A DNA stretch of 64,000 nucleotides, taken from Himantopus leucocephalus (Eukaryota > Chordata > Aves > Charadriiformes > Recurvirostridae). How positions within the stretch are numbered: position 1 is the first letter of the stretch; each line of letters begins with the position of its first letter. The position numbers were made by a program, and so were the translations under genes. Below the pieces are notes generated by a model. That model did not search any database. It was not told where the DNA came from and was given only the letters and a program-made list of their open reading frames with translations. Location: NCBI GenBank assembly GCA_003993805.1, contig RSEF01000017.1:7640473-7704472 (forward strand). The letters are read 5' to 3'. Positions 48,501 to 57,539 of this stretch are shown piece by piece.

Positions 48501-51108
48501 AGTCACGTCACCTACATGTCCCCAGCCCCCTCCAAACCCCCTGAACCTCAGCCCTGGGAGCCTGCCACAGGCTCGCATCCCACAGGAAAATCAGCGTCAG
48601 AGTCACAGATGCAGACGCTGCCTAACCCGGACACTCTGACATGAGCCGTTGGCATCCCGAGAGCTACTCGAGGAGCCCCGGTGCCTGTTGCCTTTGCAAG
48701 CCCGTGGATATTTTGGGTTCCTCCCTGACGTCTGACAGGGTAAACGCAACAGCCACAGGCATTCGGGATTATCGATCTGCTCCGAGTCCGATGCAATGTA
48801 ACAGCAAGGCTGAAACCTCGCAGAGAAGAGAGATTTAGAGGAGGATAATCTAATTAATGCCAATCAACAGCATGCAGGTAAACACAGGTCTTGTCCAACT
48901 CATTCGATATCTTATTTAATAAGCTCCCCAGGTAACCACGCTGGAGAACCTACAAGACGTCTGACTCGGGACTGAGCGAGATGAGCAGGCAGGCAGGGAC
49001 GAGCCACACGGGTTAAAAAAAACAATTACTGGGGGGAGCACACGAGCGAGGACTCGAGGACTCATCCTGGGCCACGTCCTGAGGAGCTGCAGGGGCCGGT
49101 TGGGCTTTTCCTCCATAACCCAAGTGAAAGCATTAAGGTAGCAATAAAAAGGTCTGAAGATGGGACAAGAACAGGGCCTGGCGGCAGTGGAAAAGGTCAG
49201 ACAGCAATGCGCTGGGCACGAAAATGGCACTTTTTAGCATGGCAAGATATAAGAGCCATGCAGGAACAAGGGTATGTTTGCAGGGGGATGCTCCAGCTCA
49301 GGAAGGGACACGGGGACCGGGGATGAAGACGGGCTTGGTGCAATGTCATGGCCTTAGATGTGTTAATGGGAGATCGGCACAAGCAGAGTGGTGACAGGGA
49401 CTGGACAAGACGCCACTGGAAACCCGAGTGTGGGGCCCCACAGGGTCTGCAGAGGAGCTGGGGAAGAGCCAGGAGAAAGACAGAGACTGGGAAGCAAGCC
49501 CTGGGGCTCGGGGAGGCTGCACACATCGGCGTGCGGAGCCCGCACATATCTGTGTGCCGAGCCGGGACTGGTGGCCACAAACTTGCCCTGCGGCAGCTTG
49601 CGCAGCCACACAGGTTGCATTGGGCTGTCTATGCTCCAGGTCAAACAGGATCGAATTTGGGGCAACATGACAGCCTGCATTAGACGGGCGAGGGGCCGGC
49701 AGATCCCCTCCCGCGGGGCTGGCAGCAGCGGGAGCAGTGACCGGGCACGGCACGCTCCTCCGGCATCGCTTCTCATGCCCGGCGGGGAGCACAGCCCCAG
49801 CCCGGGGACGAGGACCAGATGTCTGCCTGCTCGCAGGGGGCTGGGAAAGCAGTGACCTCCGCCCAGCCGGGCAGCTCCCACGTCCCTGCCAGGGCAGGCA
49901 CAGACCCTCCGCCGTCACCTTGACTCCAGCCACCGGGTCCCACCAGCACGGCTCCGTGCCACACCAAGCACTCAGCTGTCCCTTTACCGGCTCCAGCCGC
50001 AGCCCCTCCGCTACCCCCCTTCGGCATGCAGATGGCAGGAGGCGGCAGAGAATGAAGATTTTACAGCACTGGTCAATAGCCAGGGTAGTTTAGATGACAG
50101 GAAAGCGTTAAAAATCCTTTTTGAAATGCCAGGCATGCCCCATGGGTTTAAGTACGCTCCAAGCGGGCGGCTTGCACAATATTTAAAACACTGAAGGTCG
50201 GATCCCAGCTGGGGAAGCCTGCCGGGGGCTGCACGGTGTGTGCAGAGCTCTGTCCCCCCGAGACGTACCGGGCATCCTCAGCAACGCACAGGGGCGAAAC
50301 GGCACAGCTTGGCACCCACAGCACTCACCCCAGTGGCAAGGTTCTCGCGGGGGGGGTCTGTGCCTCCCCCCGGCTGCCTTCTGCTCCACAAACTGGCATA
50401 ATCAGTTAAAAGGAGCCTTGGGGGAGCAGGAGAGCAGGCACCCCGGGCACGGCTGGCTGGGAAGAGGCACAGGCGAGTGTAGCCACCATCATCCTCACCC
50501 TGCAAGGGACCAGGGCTCGGCTGATGGACGGGGCAGACCCTCCCCAGGTCTTTTCAGTGATCTACCCTTCACAGGGGTCATCCCCCTCCTTGCACCCCCT
50601 AAAAACCCCAGGGAGTTTCCTGTCTTTAACCCAACAGCAGCACCAAGAGCTGGGGGGTGCAGGAGCATCCACCGCCCCAGCCATGCACCCGGGTCTCGAT
50701 GCACCCCGCTGCCGGTTTCCCTCGCCGGCACTTACCCAGGTGGAGGGTGATGTTGACGGAGTTGGGGTGCTGGATGCCGAAGGCCATGGACTGGCTCTGC
50801 CACCAAGTGCTCTCCTCCTGGCTGTGGAAGTCAGTGAGGAAGGAGGCGTTGTGGTGGAGCCGGGGGTCGGTGGCATCGCAGCGGTGGCACAGGGCGCTGG
50901 CGTGGCGGGCGCCCATCTGCTGGCAGTAGTCCTCGGGGGGGGAACCACACGTGTTGGTGGCCTGGGCGGCACGGCCGAAGGCGGCGTTCTCGAAGACGGG
51001 CATGCAGCGGCGGGGCTGGCCCCGGGGGTCCCAGCAGGCGTGTGAGCCCCCCGTCCCCGTCCCCAGCCCCAGCAGGAGCAGCAGGCAGAGCCCGGGAGGC
51101 CGTGCCAT
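32337..51108 (-). CDS. LAMC3: LAMC3, laminin subunit gamma-3 (complete, 28 coding exons)
   Basis: Secreted gamma chain of laminin heterotrimers in basement membranes of nerve, retina, brain surface and reproductive tract. Twenty-eight exons join in frame to 1578 aa; human has 28 coding exons and 1575 aa. Order: signal peptide (MARPPGLC then a Leu run, residues 1-~22), laminin N-terminal domain (~23-270, with STWWQS and [12 protein letters not shown]), LE repeats (~270-490), L4/domain IV (~495-670), LE repeats (~670-1025), coiled coil (~1027-1578). The nidogen-type heptapeptide in the LE array is NVDLNAV (gamma-1: NIDPNAV). The protein ends PEGCSK: the Cys that can bond the beta chain is kept, but the Glu third from the end that gamma-1 and gamma-2 use for integrin binding is missing, as in human gamma-3. 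An open frame runs upstream of the ATG to 51510, but the hydrophobic signal right after 51108 fixes the start. The gene spans only 18.8 kb. Confidence 0.98.
33250..33349 (-). CDS. LAMC3: LAMC3 exon 27
   Basis: [33 protein letters not shown]; human SLEKDIETLSELLARLG aligns. Acceptor GGAAG, donor GTGAGA. Confidence 0.9.
33553..33699 (-). CDS. LAMC3: LAMC3 exon 26
   Basis: [32 protein letters not shown]. Acceptor TTGCAG, donor GTGAGT, phase 0. Confidence 0.92.
33950..34149 (-). CDS. LAMC3: LAMC3 exon 25
   Basis: [52 protein letters not shown]. The donor GTCCGA is weak but leaves the frame intact and aligns with the human exon end. Confidence 0.87.
34262..34364 (-). CDS. LAMC3: LAMC3 exon 24
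   Basis: [34 protein letters not shown]. Acceptor CCCCAG, donor GTAAAA, phase 1. Confidence 0.9.
34700..34861 (-). CDS. LAMC3: LAMC3 exon 23
   Basis: [40 protein letters not shown]. The acceptor could be 3 bases further in (34858), changing one Gln (NAGNAG-type cagcag). Donor GTAATT. Confidence 0.85.
34985..35129 (-). CDS. LAMC3: LAMC3 exon 22
   Basis: [40 protein letters not shown]. Human RYQEVQAAQKALRTAVAEV aligns. Donor GTGAGC. Confidence 0.92.
35440..35574 (-). CDS. LAMC3: LAMC3 exon 21
   Basis: [40 protein letters not shown]. One sequon (NAT). Donor GTGAGG. Confidence 0.92.
35708..35784 (-). CDS. LAMC3: LAMC3 exon 20
   Basis: [26 protein letters not shown], matching human EIPQEGPSQPTKWSHLATEARAL. 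Acceptor TTTTAAG, donor GTACGC. Confidence 0.93.
36083..36288 (-). CDS. LAMC3: LAMC3 exon 19
   Basis: [40 protein letters not shown]; human EEILHAAAILAS aligns. Donor GTGCGG, phase 0. Confidence 0.92.
36721..36859 (-). CDS. LAMC3: LAMC3 exon 18
   Basis: Coiled-coil start: [37 protein letters not shown]; human has LGEAPRGDVYQGHHLLPG. Donor GTACGG. Confidence 0.93.
36953..37131 (-). CDS. LAMC3: LAMC3 exon 17
   Basis: Last LE repeat: [47 protein letters not shown]. Phase 0 at donor GTACAG, where the coiled coil begins. Confidence 0.96.
37213..37355 (-). CDS. LAMC3: LAMC3 exon 16
   Basis: LE repeat: [46 protein letters not shown]. Donor GTAACA. Confidence 0.96.
37475..37628 (-). CDS. LAMC3: LAMC3 exon 15
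   Basis: LE repeat: [47 protein letters not shown]. Donor GTACGT. Confidence 0.95.
37960..38205 (-). CDS. LAMC3: LAMC3 exon 14 (nidogen-type site)
   Basis: LE repeats, residues 786-867: [54 protein letters not shown] (818-824) is the nidogen-binding heptapeptide with Leu in place of Pro. Two overlapping GTACGT donors 4 bases apart; the one at 37958-37959 keeps frame. Confidence 0.95.
38288..38476 (-). CDS. LAMC3: LAMC3 exon 13
   Basis: LE repeats: [52 protein letters not shown]. Donor GTGAGG. Confidence 0.96.
39602..39656. repeat. Short tandem duplication with an N (LAMC3 intron 12)
   Basis: A unit ggctgacagyagcagcg occurs twice in a row, with the ambiguous base at 39636 at the join. As at 2284, this may be an assembly join. 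Confidence 0.7.
40403..40621 (-). CDS. LAMC3: LAMC3 exon 12
   Basis: End of L4 and start of second LE array: [54 protein letters not shown]. Donor GTGCGC. Confidence 0.96.
40888..41000 (-). CDS. LAMC3: LAMC3 exon 11
   Basis: L4 domain: [37 protein letters not shown]. One sequon (NLT). Donor GTGGGT. Confidence 0.94.
41224..41422 (-). CDS. LAMC3: LAMC3 exon 10
   Basis: L4 domain: [49 protein letters not shown]. Acceptor CCCACAG, donor GTACCC. Confidence 0.94.
41653..41820 (+). mobile_element. CR1 LINE 3' end (LAMC3 intron 9)
   Basis: Plus-orientation CR1 3' region: ggaggtgttcaaggccag, cttggagcaacctggg, ending ccattctatgattctgtg, the classic CR1 tail. Truncated at the 5' end. It fills over a third of intron 9 and stops about 65 bases from exon 9. 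Confidence 0.92.
41886..42002 (-). CDS. LAMC3: LAMC3 exon 9
   Basis: Start of the L4 domain: [28 protein letters not shown], residues 507-545. Less conserved than its neighbours. The donor GTACCA lies about 65 bases from a CR1 fragment. Confidence 0.9.
42550..42592 (+). repeat. Poly-G tracts (10 G and 30 G) beside an N (LAMC3 intron 8)
   Basis: A run of 10 G (42550-42559) and of 30 G (42563-42592) follow an ambiguous base at 42549. True length is uncertain. Strong G-quadruplex potential on the plus (non-template) strand. Confidence 0.85.
43489..43625 (-). CDS. LAMC3: LAMC3 exon 8
   Basis: [36 protein letters not shown]: end of the N-terminal LE array and lead into L4. Donor GTACTG. Confidence 0.95.
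43978..44076 (-). CDS. LAMC3: LAMC3 exon 7
   Basis: LE repeat: [33 protein letters not shown]. Acceptor ATCCAG, donor GTAAGC. Confidence 0.96.
44157..44274 (-). CDS. LAMC3: LAMC3 exon 6
   Basis: Third LE repeat: [38 protein letters not shown]. Acceptor CCGCAG, donor GTGAGG. Confidence 0.96.
44448..44636 (-). CDS. LAMC3: LAMC3 exon 5
   Basis: Second LE repeat: [32 protein letters not shown], ending CQPCHCHPA. Donor GTGTGT, phase 1. Confidence 0.95.
45052..45218 (-). CDS. LAMC3: LAMC3 exon 4
   Basis: First LE repeat: [33 protein letters not shown], then [16 protein letters not shown]. Donor GTGAGT. Confidence 0.96.
45901..46003 (+). mobile_element. CR1 LINE 3' end (LAMC3 intron 3)
   Basis: gggcttggagcaacctggtc through ccattctatgat. 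Same orientation and end as the copy at 41653, but shorter. Confidence 0.9.
46242..46372 (-). CDS. LAMC3: LAMC3 exon 3
   Basis: End of the LN domain: [40 protein letters not shown]. Acceptor TGCAG, donor GTGAGG, phase 2 at the end. Confidence 0.96.
46505..46809 (-). CDS. LAMC3: LAMC3 exon 2
   Basis: LN domain residues 125-226: [40 protein letters not shown]. Highly conserved. Acceptor CCCAG, donor GTGCTG. Confidence 0.97.
46810..50735 (-). other. LAMC3: LAMC3 intron 1 (largest intron)
   Basis: 3.9 kb with no exon. It holds an AT-rich patch at 47320-47570, a GGCTG pentamer run near 48040-48065, an N at 48161 and a poly-A run near 48209. First introns often carry enhancers; the AT-rich patch is the best candidate. 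Confidence 0.5.
48033..48066 (+). repeat. (GGCTG)n pentanucleotide repeat
   Basis: Several consecutive ggctg units within LAMC3 intron 1. A simple low-copy microsatellite. Confidence 0.8.
50736..51108 (-). CDS. LAMC3: LAMC3 exon 1
   Basis: Start ATG 51106-51108, signal peptide, and first half of the LN domain: [50 protein letters not shown]. Two N-glycosylation sequons (NAS, NIT). Donor GTAAGT. Confidence 0.97.
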
Positions 51109-51520
51109 GCCGGGGCTCGCCTGGCCGGACTCTGATCCTCCTCCGGATGGCACGGCGGGAGCAGGCGGGACGGGACGGGATGGGATGGAGTGGGATGGGA
51201 TGAGATGGGATGGGTCCCCCAACCCGGCACCTCCTCTCGCTCCGAGGTCCATCTTGTGGAAGCTGCTGGGAATGTCGAAAGCTTCGTGCGTGAGCCCGGG
51301 CTGCGGGGTTTGGGCTTCCCCCAGGCCACCCTGGTCCCCAGGCCACGGGGCGGGGCAGGGCAGGACGGGACCCCCCCAGTGGGGTGAACCCCGGCCCTGG
51401 GGTTCCTTCGGGAACCGGGGGGAGGAGGTTGCACCTTCGGCTGCACCGATGGAGCTGAACTCCTCCGTTTCCCAGCCCCGGGGATGAGCTCGGGGTGATT
51501 CATGCCCCACATGTGGGTTT
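51109..51520 (-). promoter_or_regulatory. LAMC3: LAMC3 5' flank / promoter region
   Basis: GC-rich sequence directly upstream of the LAMC3 ATG, with degenerate gggat repeats at 51170-51218. No TATA box seen; the transcription start is unknown. Confidence 0.5.
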
Positions 51521-53860
51521 TTCGCTCAAATTGGTGGGGGTCACCAACTTCCTCACAGCCCCAAAATCAAGAGGGGGTGGAGGAAAGGCAGACCCAGCAC
51601 CACCCCAGCACCCTCTTCTGCCCCCACAGTGATTTATGGGGACCCCACTGCTCCCCCACTCACACCAGCCTGGCTGGGTCTGTGGCACCCCCCAGTGCCT
51701 CCACACCAGCACCCACGGGTGGGGGTCCCATCCCCGCCTGCTGCCACGAGGCAGCCCAGTCCCCTGGAGCAGGGCAAGGGCACATCACTGTGGAGGCATC
51801 TCCATGGGGCAGCAAAACCAGACAGTCACCAGACCTCATTAGCAGCTTCTCAGGTAATGCTAATTACAGTCTGTGCCAGAGGGGATCCCGCTCCAGACTG
51901 TGGCACCCTCCAGATTTGACCCATGGGGACAGGAGGGTGACAGCAAGCAGGGAGACGGGCAGGCCAGCACGGTGCCGTGCTCCTGGGCAGACCCCAACAC
52001 CCCCCAGCCCCGCTCTGCAGGGGGGGGTGTTTGCAAAAATGGGGTGCACGGGGGACCACAGCCTCTGCCCCCTGCCACTGCTCAGCTGAGCTGCCCGCAG
52101 GAGCCCCGGAAACTTAGTCCTCATTTATAATTTAAGCTCCCTTCCTCCCCTTCCCTTCTACTCTTATTTATTTTATTCTCCTTCTCCATGCACACTGCAG
52201 GGAGAAAGCACCGGAGGGAAGCTGTGAATCAGAGTCTTCGGCAGCGGCTCCCGCAGCAGCACCGTTTCAAAGCCCCATTACCATATATTGACCTGGGCTC
52301 TGACAGCCGGAGCCAGCTCCGCTGGGAAGGGCGAATTTCCCAGCACCGAGATGTGCATCAGCTGCCTGGGAGCAGGCGGCCGGTGGCAAACCCACTGTCA
52401 GCCTCTGGGGAGAAAGAAAAGGGTTTTCAGCTTAATAATTGCCTTGCATGTCTTCGCTACCAGTTTTAAGGGGATTTGCATCCTGCAGGGATGAGGTTTT
52501 CCAGGTGTTTTGCTCTCCCCTTGCTACTGAGGCTGCAAGCTCTGGGCAGGAGAGGCTCTCTTGTGTCATGGGTTTGCCACCTCCTCCTTGGGACATTACA
52601 CCCGGGACATTACGCCCGGGAGATGATTTCCCTACCCGGCCCATCCCCTCTGGCAGAGGGGTCCACATTAGAGAGTGATGAGACCACGCAGCCAGGGCTC
52701 GCTGGCTGCTTGTGGGATGCACAGCGGATTCGGGCAAAGCTGCTGAGTATCCCGACCCCACCTCCTCCTCCAGCACGGCCCACCGGGCATGGGGGGATGG
52801 CCCACGGGGCCAGAGCTTGATGGGAATTGGTGGTGACACTGCCGTGCCCAGCAGTGGGGATGGTGGAGCTGGTAAGGGAGCAGCATGTCCCCAGACTGAT
52901 TCAGCTGCATCCTGGGCTGGCCGAGCCCCTCGCCAGGCTCCTGCCGGCTGCTGGGCACAAGCTTGTGCTCGTCCAAGGAGATGCCCTAAACTTGCTGTGC
53001 ACGGGATGGGTGCTCCAGGCAGGATCTGGCCCCGGCTTGTGGTCTGGCACTGCTCTAGGACCGGCTGCTGCTGGGGACTCAGACTGAAGGCCAGCTGGAA
53101 AAGCTCATCCCCTCTCCCATGCACAGGCACAGAGCAGCAGTTTACCACCACCAGGATTCCTTAGATCGTCTCTGAGGGCAAACTGGGGAGGTGGGAGACC
53201 CCATCGCTGCACATATCCCCCCAGTCCCAGTGGCTGGCAACTACCCTGTTGGGGCTCGCGAGAGGAGGAAGGTCAGCCAAGGGTGTTAGTCCAACCCTGT
53301 CCCCCATGAGTGCCCACCAAGGGCAAGGAAAAGAAACCATCGCATCTGACTTCAGTCCACAAGAGAAGGGCAGGAGTAGCCCTAAATAATCCCCTTTTCT
53401 CTGAGAACAAGCTGCTGGACACATTTTTCCTGCACCATGATGCCTACCAGGTCTGGATGGTGGTTTCTCACAGCGAAACCTTCACACACAGATGCATCAC
53501 CTTGCCACGGGTGAGCTTCACCCCTGGACTGGATGAAGAGCTAAAGCTGGTTACCAGAAACCCTTTGTCTTCCAGAGACACAGACAAGTTTAAACAAGGG
53601 TGTCCATAAGAGCGATCAGAACTGGGATGTGCCCTCAGCCCCACTGGTATAGCGACGCCCAACCTCAGCTGAAGTCCTCCGCACCTAGAGAGACTTCACC
53701 CGCTGCCCCAGGACTTTGGTGTAAGAGTGGTGGAGAAGTGGTGACCAAGGCTGTGATGGCACCCTAACCTGCCGTCACAGCCCAGGAGCCTTCTCCTGCC
53801 CTGGCACGGACCTGGCGCCCCGTAAGGGTTAAGAGCCGTGGAGGCGGTGAGGAGAAAACG
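51521..53860. other. Intergenic, upstream of LAMC3
   Basis: No exon recognised on either strand. It contains a doubled 14-base unit (gggacattacrccc) at 52590-52617. Otherwise moderately GC-rich unique-looking sequence. Confidence 0.5.
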
Positions 53861-53867
53861 TTCTTCT

Positions 53868-53950
53868 GATTTGCTTAATGAACGTTAATTAAGGAGACAG
53901 AAGATAGCAGATTCCTTCAGGGTAGAGATGAAAGGCCCGTTAATTAAATC
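53868..53950. promoter_or_regulatory. Candidate enhancer with two identical homeodomain-type sites
   Basis: cgttaattaa occurs at 53883-53892 and again at 53938-53947, 55 bases apart, in an AT-rich island within GC-rich flanks. TTAATTAA is a LIM/paired-like homeodomain core. Function is inferred from motif content only. Confidence 0.35.
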
Positions 53951-56783
53951 TGGAGAGAGAGCGCAGGGCCGACTGATCCTCCTTCTGATCAGACCTGACA
54001 AGGCAGGCACGGGGCGGGAGCGAGGTGTGCGAGAGCCCGCAGCCCCCGTCTCCCGCAGCCCCGCTCAAAGCCAGGGCCACGGCCAAGTTCCAACGGGGTG
54101 CTTGGGCGTGGGAATGGGTACCACCACCCACTTACCTGCCTCCGCCACCCCTGGGGCTGAGGGTGGCCCCATCCCACAGGGCTGGGGTGGGAGCTGGGTC
54201 GGCGCCCCCGACTGCGGCGGCACCCTGGGCTGGCACTGTGAGACGGGCACACGCTTGGTTTCCAGCGGATCCTTCCCCAGAAGGGATGAGCTGCCCTTGC
54301 TGCGGCGCTGGCTAAGGTGAGGTCTCCCTTGGCCAGCTCCGTCCTGAGGAAGAGGAGGAGGAGAAGAAGGTTTGGTCACCCAGCTCGGCGGTTTGCCCCA
54401 GGTCCCGCTGCCAAAGCCTGGGCACGGGATAAACGGGAGTGGGTCAGAAAGGCACTGGGTGACGGTGCATCTCCGTGCCAGGAGGGGCAAGTCTCCGGGG
54501 CCGGCTGCGCCCCGCTGGGATGGACCCCTCCTCCCCATCCCCAGGTTTCAGCACACGGGCTGCCTCGACCTCCCGCAGCAGGCAGCTCCTGCCACGAGTG
54601 ATTTGCTGGAAGGGGCTTTTCTGCCCGCAGCAGAGACCCTGGGAGGCCGTTGCACGCTAATGGGATTCTGCTAGCAGCCTGCTGCCTCCCGTGCTCCCCA
54701 CCGCCCTGCCAGATTTTAGCCCAAGCTTATTTTTAAATGCAGAGCAGCTAAGCATCCCAAATTACCCCTTCAAAACCGCAGCAGCCCTACCCTCCTGCCC
54801 TGCCTGCCCCCCCCACCTCTCCCGCTCCCACCCCATCCCTCTCCCCGGGACTGGAGAGGGGACTAGAGGTGGGTTCAGCCGCACAATGCCACCGGCATTT
54901 CAATGGGCACAGCCACAGCGCTCTGCCCTTCTCCTGGCACATGAGGAGCAGAGATCTCCAGCGCCGAGGCCTTTGCGGTGGGGTGATGGGGTGGTCCTCA
55001 CCAAAAGCAGTGGCCCCTTGGGCAGAGGGGACCAGCCCCGGAGAGGGCGGCCGGCAGCTCTCCCCTCAGTTCTGCTCACCTCTGGGTGAAGACCCCACCG
55101 AGTGGGAAATGGCACGTGCAAGTGTAAATAATGTCTGGAGCATCTCTTCTGTGCGCTGGCTTATTTTGTAAACCTGAACTTTGCAAAATGTCACGAAACA
55201 GAGAAATGGGAGACCTGGGATGAGTAAATCTCTATTAGAAATTCCCCAGGATGGCAGACAGTCATGTTCTCGCTCGGTGATGGCACATTACAGCCCAACC
55301 CCAGCGCGGGGAGCGGGGTCATACATGGCACTGATTGCAGAAAGTATTTAATTAACACTGCCATAAATACTGCGCTAGCAATGCCAACCAGACCACAACG
55401 GGGCAGGATGCTGCCGAGCTGCGTGAAGTTTTGCCAAGGCAGACAAGATGAGGGAGGCCAGAGAGAAAATACAGCAGATTTTACTCCCTGCCTTGCCCCA
55501 GCCCTTGGGGGCCTTAGGGGGGGGGCAGAGGAGGATGGGACAGGGACATTGCCCCTCGAGAGGATGTCCCCTGAGCAAGAAGGCATTTTTTTTTTTTTTT
55601 TTAACATTTCGCACCCAGACAAGTGAGGAAACGCCATAACTGAGAGATGAGCTGTCTGGGGGCAAGATGCTCCCAGAGCAATTGCCAGGACAGCCATCGC
55701 TGTCCTCTCCCCTGATGCACAAAGAGCCTGGAAGCCACCTTCTTAGAGCTAAACATCCCCAAACTTCCTCAGTCCTGGGCAGACAGTGAAAATAAGGACA
55801 TTGCAGCTTCACTCATGCATGACCACAAGCTCATCATCTCACAGATGAGCTGAAGGACACCAGACCTCACCCAGTCCAGGGACACGGGGTGACAGCTGAG
55901 CCATCGGTATCCCCAGGACACGCACTTCACCCATCTCACTGGGGCTCAGGAGGTCAGGGACCATACTAGGAGGAAGAGCCAGGTCAGCACAGGACCAGCC
56001 TGTTTCAGGCACAGCCAAAAAGTCCCTTTCCCCGCCTGAGCTCATCAGTAGCTTAATGATACCCACTAAAAAGCTTCAGAGTCCCTAATCACTCATCATA
56101 TTACGGCTGCTCACAAGTGAGGCCAACCAGTACAAACCTCCTCCAAGCCTTTCTAATTAACAAGCAGGAGCTTAGGCTCTCCCGGCCCAAAAGCAGCATC
56201 TCAGATAAAACCAGCAGTCTTCCTGCAAGCCCCTGCTCTCCCCCTGTCTCCCTTGATAAACCCCCTTAATGGGCTTGTTAGCATCACCTGAGGCCACCTC
56301 ATTGGCTAATGAGGCACGTCTGTCTGTCTGTCCTCCCCTGCTTCCCTGCTCTGGGTGGGGAGAAGTCCATCCATCCATCCATCCATCTGTGCCCACCATG
56401 GCAGGAGCCATGGGATGTGCCCGGCACAGCTGCCCCTAACCCCGTGCTGGGTCCCTGGCCATGTCCCCTGGGTACCCCACGCACGAAGTGCCCTGAGCAT
56501 CCCATTTGCCATGAGGGTGGGGTGACAGCGGAGCAGCGGCAGATGCCACCAGATGGTCACCCCAAGCAGAGACCCAGCTAAACCGATAACCAGGAGGGCA
56601 CTGGAGCCCCTTCATTTGCTAAGTGACTCCCTGTACCATTTCCACAGGGAGACAGGAGGGAGCTCAGGACAGTGGCACCGAGCTCCTGCCCACAAAGCCC
56701 CCCGGGACATTTGCAACACCGGTGCACCTGCGTGGGTGTTGCCACAAGAGTCCGTGGCTGCAATCGCTCTCCGTGCTTTTTGC
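53951..56783. other. Intergenic, no gene recognised
   Basis: Alternating GC-rich and AT-rich patches, a poly-T run at 55587-55602 and an (ATCC)n run at 56367-56388. No supported exon or RNA gene. Confidence 0.5.
56367..56388 (+). repeat. (ATCC)n microsatellite
   Basis: About five consecutive atcc units. Simple repeat. Confidence 0.85.
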
Positions 56784-56933
56784 TGAGAGGTGCTGAGCAC
56801 TCGCAGCTCATCACAGCGATGGGCATTCAGTGGGGGCTTTAGAAAAGCAGGCTTGGAAAGCGCTTAAGTGCTTTTCCAAAGCCCCCCTGGGAGCCCATCG
56901 CTGTGATGAGCTGCAAGTGCTCGGCCCCTCTGC
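56784..56933. repeat. Long imperfect inverted repeat (hairpin)
   Basis: The left arm 56784-56849 is the near-perfect reverse complement of the right arm 56869-56933, about 65 bases with roughly eight mismatches and a 19-base loop. The best-matched core is gcccatcgctgtgatgagct (right arm). An N lies 8 bases beyond, at 56941. Confidence 0.85.
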
Positions 56934-57539
56934 TGGGGGCNTCTCCCTCCCATCGATAAGTGATGGTCCAATAGACTCTGTGACAAATAAGAAGTTGTTG
57001 TGATACCTTTGACTTTAGAGCAGTAGAAATACCCCCACCCCCACCAATGTGATCTACCGTGTCTTTACATTCCCAAGCGTGTCACCCCGGATTGGGGCTG
57101 GGGCTCTGATTTAATATTCTCATGAAAACCAGTGCCCTCATCCAATTACCACGGGGATTTTGGTGCAGTCAGCAGCTGAGCCGCTGGCAGCCCCCGGCAC
57201 GGGAGCGATCCCCACAGGGGACCGGACTCACGTTGGTCTGGCCAGGGCCACCCCAAAGGCACTGGGAGTGAATTTGCCACCCCCAGGCAGGGGCTGTGCC
57301 GTGGGATGGGTTGCACTGGGAAGCACTGGTGGGAACTGGAAGCACTGGGAGAGCAGAAAAGGCAAGGCATTGCTCCGGGCTGTGGCAGGGCTCTGCGGGT
57401 AACATCCCCAGAGATTTCCACTTGCAGCGGGACTAAAATCCCTCTGTTTCGTAGCCGAATGCCTGCTGCTCCGAATCCCCCTCCAGCCACGGAGGCTGGA
57501 TGCTCGCTGGTAATCCTGCATCATTTATTTTCATTGGCT

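Noticed and set aside
47658..48578. Minus-strand open frame of 306 codons in LAMC3 intron 1
   Set aside because: Proline/glycine-rich, crosses a poly-A/T run and an N, and has no recognisable similarity.
51109..51510. In-frame upstream extension of LAMC3
   Set aside because: The Met at 51106-51108 is followed directly by a hydrophobic signal peptide aligned with the human start; an extension would bury it.
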